Positions 7,879 through 14,689 are shown, counted from the stretch's first letter. The stretch is DNA of 14,862 nucleotides from CAZDIO01 sp964505555 (GCA_964505555.1 CAZDIO010000010.1:1-14862); one strand, 5' to 3'. Translations and numbers: made by a program. Notes: generated from the sequence alone by a model not told the origin.

Positions 7879-8319
7879 TTAATTTTCTAAAAGAATCGTT
7901 ACTGGTCCATCATTTTCAAGGCTAATCTGCATATCTTCACCAAACATCCCCTGCCCGACTTTTGCTACGCCAAGCGGTGAAAAAAGTGCAACAAACTGCT
8001 TAAAAAGCGGCGCTGCAAGAGCCGGATCGAGGGCGTCTGCAAAGTCTGGCCGTCGTCCTTTTTTGGTATCAGCACACAACGTAAATTGGGAAACAACCAA
8101 GAGCTCACCTTGGACCTCTAGAAGTGAGCGGTGAAAATGCTTCTCCCCTTCTTTGAAGATACGTAAGTGAACGATTTTTTCAGCCATTGATTGGAGCTTT
8201 TGTTCGGAGTCATCCTTGGAAAAACCAACAAGGAGCAAAAGACCGGGGCCAATCTCGCCCACCACTTCCTCACCAACCCGAACATTAGCGTGATTTACCC
8301 TTTGAATGAGAACTTTCAT
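7879..8319 (-). CDS. dtd: D-aminoacyl-tRNA deacylase
   Basis: Removes D-amino acids, and glycine mischarged on tRNA-Ala, from tRNAs. It is a cytoplasmic homodimeric chirality proofreader. The 146-residue length matches the family. It begins MKVLIQRVNHANVRV; SQFTLCAD at 77-84 supplies the active-site Thr region, and the C-terminal NDGPVT at 136-141 is the Gly-cisPro motif. GRRPDFADA lies at 88-96. The frame is open upstream to 8532, but I place the start at the ATG at 8319, because the upstream part reads through repeat copy 3 and has no family similarity. It converges on mnmE with a 27-bp gap. It lies downstream of, and on the same strand as, the transglycosylase gene, with the repeat between them. 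Confidence 0.95.
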   Translation of the reverse strand: MKVLIQRVNHANVRVGEEVVGEIGPGLLLLVGFSKDDSEQKLQSMAEKIVHLRIFKEGEKHFHRSLLEVQGELLVVSQFTLCADTKKGRRPDFADALDPALAAPLFKQFVALFSPLGVAKVGQGMFGEDMQISLENDGPVTILLEN

Positions 8320-8421
8320 GAAGTTTACTTTGGCCCCGTTAATACAGGGAATTAACAATCTGACAGCAAATAGAGAAACTAAGAGCACCGCCACTTCAAT
8401 GTAGCAAGAAATCGCCCCCCT

Positions 8422-8513
8422 GTCGTTGCGAGCCGGGAGGCCCGGCCGCCGGGCGAAGCGAAGCAATCTCGAACCCTCATTTATGACTTGATATTGCTTC
8501 GCTTCGCAACGAC
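8422..8513 (+). repeat. Intergenic palindromic repeat, copy 3 (degraded right arm)
   Basis: Third copy, between the minus-strand transglycosylase gene and dtd. The left arm, with the GC hairpin gccggg-agg-cccggc at 8432-8446, is intact and identical to the other copies. The right arm is shorter by 4 bp (gcttcgcttcgcaacgac against gcttcgcttcgctcgcaacgac) and has one mismatch in the inner stem (gatattg against gagattg). Although both neighbouring genes are on the minus strand, the element is in the same plus-strand orientation as the other copies. Confidence 0.92.
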
Positions 8514-8545
8514 AAGGAATCTTCTTTATCAAAGTCTAGAAGTTC

Positions 8546-9493
8546 TTAGGCGTTGGTATCTAACGCTAAGGCCCCTTCTTTTGCTTTTTGGTAGTGTCTT
8601 GCCCACAGTTTCGTACGTTCTTCGATCGTCGCGATATATGTTCGGACACTTTTAGGGAAGGCAGAGATCTTTCGGTTTGCTCGATCAACCTTTGCGGGCC
8701 CCCAGTTATAGGCGCCAAGAACAAGAGCTCTATTTCCTCGGTATTTTTTATTAAGTTGTTTAATGTAGGCAACTCCGACGAGGATGTTTAGCCGTTCATT
8801 GGTAAGTGCTTTTGACATCCCAGCATCGGTTTTAACCCGGGCGATCTCCCTTGCGGTTGCGGGCATAAGTTGCATCAAACCACGAGCTCCAGCCCGAGAC
8901 ATCGCCTCGGTGGCAAACCGACTCTCTACAGAGATAACGGCAGCAACAAAGAAGGGATCAACTTTTTCTGCGGCACTAATCTCGACGATCTCTCTTGCTA
9001 CCGAGCCACAATCAGGGATATTGGGCCGGTGAACAGCGATTAAGCCAGAGATAAATTTAATCTGGCTCTTCTGATCGGCAAGAATCGTTGGGGCCATTGA
9101 AGCATTTCCAAGGAGCATCTCCTCGAGGGAATCAAGACGGGTGCTCAGCGATAAATCGTCTAAAAACTCGGTTTCAGTAACATCGGCAAGTTTCAAAACA
9201 ACTGATTGATAGGTTGTTTTGACCGTAGAAAACTTACTTACAAGAAAGAGTGCCAGGGGAATAAGGGAGAGAACAAGAATAGTTGGTTTTGTAAAAAGCC
9301 TTCCAACTTCTAGAAAAAATGTAACCGCTGAAGGTGCTAAATGTTTGAACGTAACATTTGAAAACTTCGAATCAAGATAAACCTCTACCGTGGGCCGATC
9401 GATAGCCCGTAAGTTCGTCTTCGTTAAAGTAAGACTTTTCTGAGTCTGCGTTTTCATAACAAACGGTTTTGAGCTTATTTCCTGAGCACTCAT
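8546..9493 (-). CDS. Membrane-anchored lytic transglycosylase (SLT domain)
   Basis: Predicted peptidoglycan lytic transglycosylase, cleaving the MurNAc-GlcNAc bond with formation of 1,6-anhydroMurNAc. Numbering is from a GTG at 9496; I prefer the ATG at 9493, one codon later, because a GAGG then lies 4 nt upstream. Residues 1-70 have no signal peptide. One hydrophobic helix at about 71-88 (PTILVLSLIPLALFLVSKF) suggests an N-in anchor with a periplasmic C-terminus. The linker (about 90-160) is followed by the SLT domain. Catalytic Glu191 is in SVESRF, followed by GARGLMQLMP at 203-212 and AYNWGPAKVD at 262-271. This matches the Slt70/MltC-type goose-lysozyme-like fold. The substrate side is inferred from topology. 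The gene is divergent from mnmG. No specific family name can be given from sequence alone. Confidence 0.9.
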   Translation of the reverse strand: MSAQEISSKPFVMKTQTQKSLTLTKTNLRAIDRPTVEVYLDSKFSNVTFKHLAPSAVTFFLEVGRLFTKPTILVLSLIPLALFLVSKFSTVKTTYQSVVLKLADVTETEFLDDLSLSTRLDSLEEMLLGNASMAPTILADQKSQIKFISGLIAVHRPNIPDCGSVAREIVEISAAEKVDPFFVAAVISVESRFATEAMSRAGARGLMQLMPATAREIARVKTDAGMSKALTNERLNILVGVAYIKQLNKKYRGNRALVLGAYNWGPAKVDRANRKISAFPKSVRTYIATIEERTKLWARHYQKAKEGALALDTNA

Positions 9494-9651
9494 CACACCT
9501 CAAAAAGCGGTTTTTCAGCTTATCCACCTATCTGTAAGAACAGAGCTTTTGCTTCTTAAATTAGCGAGAAATGCGGGAATTTGTTATAAGCGGCGATATA
9601 TTCACTCTCTGTGAATACAAAGGGTCTCGTTAAAGCGTTTGGTGGTCTGAA
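9494..9651. promoter_or_regulatory. Divergent promoter region between the transglycosylase gene and mnmG
   Basis: The two genes point away from each other, so this roughly 155-bp gap must carry both start signals. It holds one near-DnaA-box, ttatccacc at 9520-9528 (8 of 9 to ttatccaca), and an inverted repeat tattcac (9599-9605)/gtgaata (9611-9617) with a 5-nt spacer that could be an operator. I cannot identify clear -35 and -10 pairs. A single near-match to a DnaA box is not enough to call an origin. Confidence 0.3.
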
Positions 9652-11529
9652 TTGGAAACTGAAAATTTTGATGTAATCGTCATCGGTGGAGGGCATGCAG
9701 GGAGCGAAGCGGCGCTTGTTTCTGCACGGCTTGGTTGCAAGACTGCGCTGATTACGATGAGTGCAAGCACGATCGGGAAGATGTCTTGTAACCCCGCGAT
9801 CGGTGGGCTTGGAAAAGGCCAACTTGTAAAAGAGGTCGATGCCCTTTTTGGTGAGATGGCGGTAGCGATTGATGAGACCGGAATTCAGTTTCGAACCCTT
9901 AACTCCTCAAAGGGAGCAGCGGTAAGATCCTCTCGGGCTCAAGCAGATCGCGATATTTACCAGGCGCGAATTTACAAAGCGGTAAGGGAGTGTCGAAACC
10001 TTTCTGTGCGGGAAGCTGCAGTTTCAGGCTTCTTAATGAAGGGAGATACCGTTATCGGAGTAAGCACTGAGGATGGAAGAAAGATCTTTTCAAAAGCATG
10101 CGTGCTGACAACAGGAACGTTTCTTGGTGGGCTGATGCACACCGGGGAGGAGAAAACAAAAGGGGGCAGAGTTGGTGAAAAGGCAAGCTACTCCTTAAGT
10201 GACGCAATCGCTGGATTAGGGCTTCAAATGGGGCGGATGAAGACAGGAACCCCTCCCCGACTTTCTAAAAAAACCATTGATTTTTCAAAGCTTTTAGAGC
10301 AACCCGGGGATTTTCCGATTAAGCCTTTTTCCTTTCGAACAGAGAAAATTGAGCGCAAACAGGTTTCTTGTTGGATCACAAATACGAATGAAAATACGCA
10401 CCAGATAATCGCTGACAACGTTCAGCGCTCCCCAATGTTTAATGGGCAGATCACCTCTGGTGGGCCGCGCTACTGCCCTTCGATTGAAGATAAGGTGTTT
10501 CGATTTCGAGATAAGGAAACACACAATATCTTCTTAGAACCAGAAGGATTTTTCAGTGATGTAGTGTATCCAAACGGAGTCTCAACGAGCCTTCCGCTTG
10601 ATATTCAAAACGCATTTATTAGGAGCATTTCAGGCCTAGAATCAGCCGAAATTCTTGTTCCTGGGTATGCTGTAGAATATGATCATGTACAACCCACAGA
10701 GCTTGATAGAACGCTTCGGCCAAAAGCATTTACTGGGCTCTATTTAGCGGGGCAGATTAACGGCACCTCCGGCTATGAAGAGGCTGCCGCGCAGGGGCTT
10801 ATCGCTGGTATAAACGCTGCACTTTTTTCACTTGAAAAAGACCCCTTCATTCTTCGCCGCGACCAAGCCTACATCGGGGTGATGGTTGACGATCTCATTA
10901 CCCTGGGAGCCCTTGAGCCGTACCGGATGTTTACCTCTCGGGCGGAGTATCGGCTTCAACTGCGAGAAGATAACGCAGATACAAGGCTTACTCCGCTGGC
11001 AAGAGAACTTGGCCTTGTTGATGATCATGAGTGGAGAAAGTTTGAAAAACGAGAAATGGCATTTGAGAATGAAAAGAAACGGCTAGAGACTACGACCATT
11101 AAGCCAACAGCAGAAAACAACGCCTGGCTCTCTACCCTTGGCTCTGCAGAGCTTTACGATGCGATCCCTCTTTCTACCCTTATTCGCAGACCAGAGCTCA
11201 CCTACGACCTCCTCTGGGCGTATGCACCGGGAGAGGAGATCCTCGAGGAGAGACACCGCATAAAGATGGAAACGGAGCTTAAGTTCTGCGGCTACTTTAA
11301 GCGACAAGAACAAGAGATTGAGCGGGTAAAAAAGATGGAGGATGTTAAGATCCCCACGGATTTTTCCTATGAGGAGATCAAAGGATTAAGCACCGAGATC
11401 CGCACCCGCCTTATGGCAGTAAAGCCAGAAACCCTAGGACAGGCAGGCAGGCTCTACGGAGTTACCCCTGCCGCACTTTCGCTCATCGCGATTTATTTAA
11501 AACGACGAAGCGTAAAACGAGCTGCGTAG
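9652..11529 (+). CDS. mnmG: tRNA uridine-5-carboxymethylaminomethyl(34) synthesis enzyme MnmG
   Basis: FAD-dependent partner of MnmE in wobble-uridine modification. The 625-residue length is typical. The FAD-binding GGGHAGSEAAL is at residues 12-22, and CNPAIGGLGKGQLVKE at 46-61 is a family signature. GPRYCPSIEDK at 271-281 carries a conserved cysteine (Cys275), which with Cys46 matches the two important cysteines of the family. The C-terminal domain contains GLSTEIRTRL and a GQAGRLYGVTPAAL block, used for MnmE and tRNA contact. The start is TTG at 9652. An in-frame TAA lies at 9631-9633 and there is no ATG or GTG between them; ggtgg lies about 6 nt upstream, and the resulting METENFDVIVIGGG N-terminus is canonical. 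rsmG follows after 21 bp. Confidence 0.97.
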   Translation: METENFDVIVIGGGHAGSEAALVSARLGCKTALITMSASTIGKMSCNPAIGGLGKGQLVKEVDALFGEMAVAIDETGIQFRTLNSSKGAAVRSSRAQADRDIYQARIYKAVRECRNLSVREAAVSGFLMKGDTVIGVSTEDGRKIFSKACVLTTGTFLGGLMHTGEEKTKGGRVGEKASYSLSDAIAGLGLQMGRMKTGTPPRLSKKTIDFSKLLEQPGDFPIKPFSFRTEKIERKQVSCWITNTNENTHQIIADNVQRSPMFNGQITSGGPRYCPSIEDKVFRFRDKETHNIFLEPEGFFSDVVYPNGVSTSLPLDIQNAFIRSISGLESAEILVPGYAVEYDHVQPTELDRTLRPKAFTGLYLAGQINGTSGYEEAAAQGLIAGINAALFSLEKDPFILRRDQAYIGVMVDDLITLGALEPYRMFTSRAEYRLQLREDNADTRLTPLARELGLVDDHEWRKFEKREMAFENEKKRLETTTIKPTAENNAWLSTLGSAELYDAIPLSTLIRRPELTYDLLWAYAPGEEILEERHRIKMETELKFCGYFKRQEQEIERVKKMEDVKIPTDFSYEEIKGLSTEIRTRLMAVKPETLGQAGRLYGVTPAALSLIAIYLKRRSVKRAA

Positions 11530-11550
11530 CTTGTTAGGCAGCATGTCGCC

Positions 11551-12264
11551 ATGGAAAGCAGCACAGCTACCCTTGTTTTAAATGGAATCAAAGAGCTACA
11601 AGGCTTACTCATTGAAGAACACCCGGATCTTTTGGTTCCTGAAGGGTTTCCTGATTCAGTTACTATTTCACGACTGTCTTCCTATGTGGAGCTGATCCAG
11701 AAATGGAGTCCACGAGTAGATCTCGTATCTCCCTGTTCTCTCCAGACCTTAGTTGAGAAGCATCTCCTGGACTCGGTGGCCGTTAGTCTTCTGCTTACAG
11801 CTAAGCTTCAGATCGATCCCACCGATCAATACCTTGATATCGGCTCAGGCGCAGGATTTCCGGGAATGGTTCTAGCTATAGTGGAACCAACGCGTGGGAT
11901 CTCTCTTTGTGAGCCGAGAGAAAAGCGGACTATCTTTCTCAAAGAGGTTAAGCGAGAGCTTAAGTTGGAGAACGTTGAGATTCTTTGTTCACGGGTAGAG
12001 GAGATCAGCAAGAGTAGAGAGTTTTTGTATGGATTAATGATCCAGAGGGCGCTAGGAAACGACACCGTTTTTTTTGATCATTCTCTGAGGCTGCTTAAAA
12101 AGAGAGGATATGCAGTACAGATGGTTTCATCTCAGTGGAAAAATGACCACGCAGAGAAAGAAAGCCTGCAAATAGCAGATGTTTATCAATACTCTTTGCC
12201 GCAGCTAATCGAAAGAAGGCTAGCTACTTGGCAAAAGAAAAATTTCACCCAGACTTTCTCATGA
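11551..12264 (+). CDS. rsmG: 16S rRNA (guanine(527)-N7)-methyltransferase RsmG
   Basis: SAM-dependent methyltransferase that modifies G527 of 16S rRNA in the decoding region (formerly GidB). The 237-residue length fits. The SAM-binding motif I is DIGSGAGFPG at residues 96-105, preceded by the HLLDS motif at 71-75 typical of RsmG. CEPREKRTIFLKEV follows as the next conserved block. The ATG at 11551 is 21 bp after mnmG, the classic gidA-gidB pairing. The last codons (TFS-stop) lie inside a 42-bp palindrome that contains a parS site, so the gene end and the centromere element share sequence. Loss of RsmG is a known cause of low-level streptomycin resistance in other bacteria; this copy looks intact. 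Confidence 0.95.
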   Translation: MESSTATLVLNGIKELQGLLIEEHPDLLVPEGFPDSVTISRLSSYVELIQKWSPRVDLVSPCSLQTLVEKHLLDSVAVSLLLTAKLQIDPTDQYLDIGSGAGFPGMVLAIVEPTRGISLCEPREKRTIFLKEVKRELKLENVEILCSRVEEISKSREFLYGLMIQRALGNDTVFFDHSLRLLKKRGYAVQMVSSQWKNDHAEKESLQIADVYQYSLPQLIERRLATWQKKNFTQTFS

Positions 12265-12295
12265 AATGTTTCACGTGAAACATTTCATGAGAAAG
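12254..12295. promoter_or_regulatory. parS site 1 within a perfect 42-bp palindrome
   Basis: The 16-bp consensus tgtttcacgtgaaaca lies at 12267-12282 with no mismatch. The palindrome extends perfectly for 13 bp on both sides (ctttctcatgaaa and its complement), giving 21-bp half-sites centred between 12274 and 12275. It overlaps the last 11 bp of rsmG, including the stop codon. ParB is expected to bind here and load as a CTP-dependent clamp. Read as RNA it could also form a hairpin at the end of the rsmG message. Confidence 0.93.
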
Positions 12296-12296
12296 A

Positions 12297-12471
12297 GGCT
12301 GGTTAATGTTATTGCCTCTGAAGCTCAAGCTCACATACATTTCTGTAGCGTGGCGCGCACAAGGTTAGTAGATTTTTCGCACACATGAAATCGTGGGTAC
12401 CGTGCGAAAAATCAAACACACCTCGCAGAGAGCTTAACCTTAAAAAACAATAACAACCTACGTAACCAGCC
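12297..12471. other. Candidate structured element (nested complementary arms) between the two parS sites
   Basis: Four pairs of perfectly complementary segments are nested in order: ggctggtta (12297-12305) with taaccagcc (12463-12471); gttattg (12308-12314) with caataac (12448-12454); aaggtta (12361-12367) with taacctt (12435-12441); gatttttcgcac (12371-12382) with gtgcgaaaaatc (12402-12413, 19-nt loop). The 12-bp arm is hard to explain by chance in this length; the 7-bp arms alone would not be remarkable. It could be a non-coding RNA, a regulatory leader or a decayed palindromic element. I recognise no known RNA family. It shares no sequence with the repeat family elsewhere in the window. 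Confidence 0.35.
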
Positions 12472-12512
12472 CTGCCATTTTATAGATATGTGATACTGAT
12501 TTTGTCAAGTAA

Positions 12513-12528
12513 TGTTTCACGTGAAACA
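12513..12528. promoter_or_regulatory. parS site 2
   Basis: Perfect 16-bp tgtttcacgtgaaaca, the conserved bacterial parS, 246 bp centre-to-centre from site 1 and about 55-70 bp before the parA start. Unlike site 1 its palindrome does not extend into the flanks. Its position suggests it may also influence parAB transcription; that is inference. Confidence 0.95.
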
Positions 12529-12582
12529 CCTCTTTGAGATTTTAGTTTGGAGTGAAACCTCTCTGTGCTACACACTCGAACT

Positions 12583-13401
12583 ATGGGCAGAGTAATCGCG
12601 ATTGCAAACCAAAAAGGTGGAGTAGGAAAGACAACAACGTCTATTAACCTCTCTGCAGCGCTTGCAAAGCTTGGAAGGAAGGTTCTTCTCATCGATATTG
12701 ACCCTCAGGGAAACGCCACAAGTGGGGTTGGGGTTGATAAACATGGGCAGGAGGCGAGTTTGTATGATGTTTTTGCGGAGATCTTTCAGTTAAGCTCGGT
12801 CATAGTTGGCACTGAGTTTCCATCACTTTGGATCGCTCCAGCAAACAGCGATTTGGTTGGTTCTGAAGTTGAGCTCATTCATAAAAAGGGAAGGGAGCAT
12901 ATTCTTCGCAGGCAGCTCCAACGGCTAAGAACACAGTTTAACTATATAATTTTAGACTGCCCACCATCGTTAGGGCTCCTTACAGTAAACGCTCTTGCAG
13001 CAGCAGACTCCTTACTTGTTCCTCTTCAAGCTGAATACTACGCCCTTGAAGGGATCTCTTCATTGATGCAAACGTATGAGCTTGCAAGGAAGCAGCTTAA
13101 TGAAAATCTTGAGTTCGAAGGGGTCGTGATGACTATGTATGATTCCCGAACAAACCTCTCTCGGCAGGTTGAGTCAGAAGCGCGGAGCTTCTTTGGTGAG
13201 AAGGTATTTAAAACAATGATCCCCAGAAATGTCCGCTTAAGTGAGAGTCCGAGCTTTGGAAAGCCGATTTTTTCTTATGATCCGTTCTCCCCAGGAGCAC
13301 AGAGCTACCTCTCTTTGGCGAAGGAACTTGAAAAGCGTTACGAGGAGCGGGGAGGAAGTATCGAGGAGATCGAAGAGGAGCAATTGATTGCAAATGCTTA
13401 A
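12583..13401 (+). CDS. parA: Chromosome partitioning ATPase ParA (Soj)
   Basis: Deviant-Walker ATPase that binds non-specific DNA as an ATP dimer and moves ParB-parS complexes. From ATG 12583 it has 272 residues. The Walker A' motif KGGVGKTT is at 11-18 with the signature first lysine; DIDPQGNAT is at 38-46, Walker B ILDCPPSLG at 123-131, and ESPSFGKPI at 221-229. The N-terminus MGRVIAIANQKGG is the usual chromosomal ParA start, with no N-terminal HTH, unlike plasmid P1-type ParA. A GTG at 12565 would add six residues and has ggag 12 nt upstream, so it cannot be excluded. The C-terminus is rich in Glu (EEIEEEQ). parB follows in the same direction, but 259 bp away with a repeat between, so the pair is less compact than usual. 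Confidence 0.96.
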   Translation: MGRVIAIANQKGGVGKTTTSINLSAALAKLGRKVLLIDIDPQGNATSGVGVDKHGQEASLYDVFAEIFQLSSVIVGTEFPSLWIAPANSDLVGSEVELIHKKGREHILRRQLQRLRTQFNYIILDCPPSLGLLTVNALAAADSLLVPLQAEYYALEGISSLMQTYELARKQLNENLEFEGVVMTMYDSRTNLSRQVESEARSFFGEKVFKTMIPRNVRLSESPSFGKPIFSYDPFSPGAQSYLSLAKELEKRYEERGGSIEEIEEEQLIANA

Positions 13402-13437
13402 TGATTATAGAGTATTAGAGCTGATAGCAGAATGAAG

Positions 13438-13545
13438 ACGCCTGTCGTTGCGAGCCGGGAGGCCCGGCCGCCGGGCGAAGCGAAGCAATCTCGAACCCTC
13501 ATTGGCAATATGAGATTGCTTCGCTCCGCTCGCAACGACAGGCGT
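13438..13545 (+). repeat. Intergenic palindromic repeat, copy 4
   Basis: Fourth copy, between parA and parB. The outer arms pair perfectly over 17 bp (13438-13454 with 13529-13545), starting acgcctg and ending caggcgt. The GC hairpin is at 13454-13468 and the inner arm gcaatctc pairs with gagattgc. A single change in the right arm (tcgctccgct for tcgcttcgct) makes an A-C mismatch in the plus-strand fold but a G-U pair in the minus-strand transcript. It begins about 36 bp after the parA stop. Confidence 0.93.
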
Positions 13546-13660
13546 TGATCGTTGATTCATTATGGGCTCTTGGGTCGGCTAGATCGAGGTGATTGTTTAT
13601 TATTTTTGAGCTATATTTAGGGTCTAAAAAAACAAAAATTCAAAAACTAAGTGTGAGCGC

Positions 13661-14689
13661 ATGAGTCAAAAAGGGTTAAATCAAGCTTTTGTAACTGACA
13701 AAGGAGCAAGTGGAGGAGGGGTTGGTCGACGGGTGCTCGGTCGTGGGTTAAGCGCTCTGATGGGGACAGCCCCAGTTTCAGTTGAGAAGCAAGCAACAGA
13801 TTCTAACGCCCAACCTCGCCGATTCATGCCCGAAGTTATTGAGTCACAACACTTAGAAGAGGAGCTTCCAGAAGGCTCGCTTCTTTTTCTCTCTGTTGAT
13901 CGAATAACACCAAACAAGAACCAACCAAGACAACATTTTGAGCAGGCAGAGATTGAAACCCTCTCACAATCGATAAAAGAGTCAGGACTAATTCAGCCGA
14001 TTGTTGTCCGTAGGCTTTTTTCTGGAAGTGCCCAGGGAGTTACGTATGAGATTGTTGCAGGAGAAAGGCGCTTTCGTGCAGCAAAGCTTGCAGGGCTACT
14101 AAAAATCCCCACCGTTTTAAGACAGCTAGATGACAAAGAGGCGCTTGAACTTGGGTTAGTTGAGAACGTTCAACGAAGTGATCTCAATCCGATTGAAGAA
14201 GCTCTTGCTTTTGAGCGGTTAGTTACAGAGTTTGGGCACTCACATGCAGATATTGCAAAGGTAATCGGAAAGGACCGCGCCTCAATTGCAAACTCAATTC
14301 GGTTGTTAAAACTTGGACATGAAGTTCGCGAACTTTTAATTGGGAAGAAACTCAGCGCAGGTCATGGCCGGGCGCTTTTAAAGCTTGAAAATGAAGCTCA
14401 GCAGGTATCTCTTGCAGAGAAGATCCTTGCGGAAGGACTGTCTGTCCGAGACGCTGAGCGCTTAGCTTCATCGCCGGATTCTCTTACTGAAAACACCGCT
14501 CCTGAAGCTCTAGGGCGCACAAAAACAAAGGAAAAAGCCCCTTCAGTGCTTGAACTTGAGGAGCGTGTGCGAAGAGTTTTGGGCACGAAAGTTTCATTGA
14601 AACTTAGCCCAAGTGGGAAAGGGGAGTTGCGGGTGAACTTCTATTCTCAGTCTGAACTGGAACGATTATTAGAGCGTCTTGGCGCTTAA
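13661..14689 (+). CDS. parB: Chromosome partitioning protein ParB (Spo0J)
   Basis: CTP-dependent DNA clamp that loads at parS and spreads to form the partition complex. It has 342 residues. The N-terminal LGRGLSALM at 26-34 is the conserved basic motif that stimulates ParA ATPase. The CTP-binding ParB/Srx domain spans about 76-180: ITPNKNQPRQHF, GERRFRA at 134-140, and ENVQRSDLNPIEEA at 168-181. The parS-reading HTH follows at about 193-217 (HADIAKVIGKDRASIANSI). A low-complexity linker (270-295) leads to the C-terminal dimerisation domain (about 297-342). The ATG at 13661 has only weak ribosome-binding sequence upstream. Two perfect parS sites lie about 1.1-1.4 kb upstream, as expected for the chromosomal system. 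Confidence 0.96.
   Translation: MSQKGLNQAFVTDKGASGGGVGRRVLGRGLSALMGTAPVSVEKQATDSNAQPRRFMPEVIESQHLEEELPEGSLLFLSVDRITPNKNQPRQHFEQAEIETLSQSIKESGLIQPIVVRRLFSGSAQGVTYEIVAGERRFRAAKLAGLLKIPTVLRQLDDKEALELGLVENVQRSDLNPIEEALAFERLVTEFGHSHADIAKVIGKDRASIANSIRLLKLGHEVRELLIGKKLSAGHGRALLKLENEAQQVSLAEKILAEGLSVRDAERLASSPDSLTENTAPEALGRTKTKEKAPSVLELEERVRRVLGTKVSLKLSPSGKGELRVNFYSQSELERLLERLGA

Larger units (their letters stand above)
12265..12582. other. Non-coding gap between rsmG and parA
   Basis: This 318-bp gap holds most of the parS-1 palindrome, a candidate structured element (12297-12471), parS 2 (12513-12528), and a further half-site gtgaaac at 12552-12558 just before parA. No protein frame of note crosses it on either strand. 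I find no DnaA-box cluster. Confidence 0.7.

Noticed and set aside
7852..7890. Inverted repeat ttagaaaa/ttttctaa between convergent mnmE and dtd as a bidirectional terminator
   Set aside because: The stem is nearly all A-T with a 23-nt loop and overlaps the dtd stop; too weak to call.
8320..8532. In-frame upstream extension of dtd on the minus strand (about 71 more residues)
   Set aside because: It reads through repeat copy 3 and resembles nothing in the D-aminoacyl-tRNA deacylase family; the ATG at 8319 gives the standard length and N-terminus.
9520..9528. Single near-consensus DnaA box ttatccacc as evidence of oriC
   Set aside because: One 8-of-9 match without a cluster or AT-rich unwinding element is expected by chance.
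12565..12582. GTG start adding six residues to ParA
   Set aside because: Family N-termini begin at MGRVIAIANQKGG; kept as an alternative because a ggag lies upstream of the GTG.
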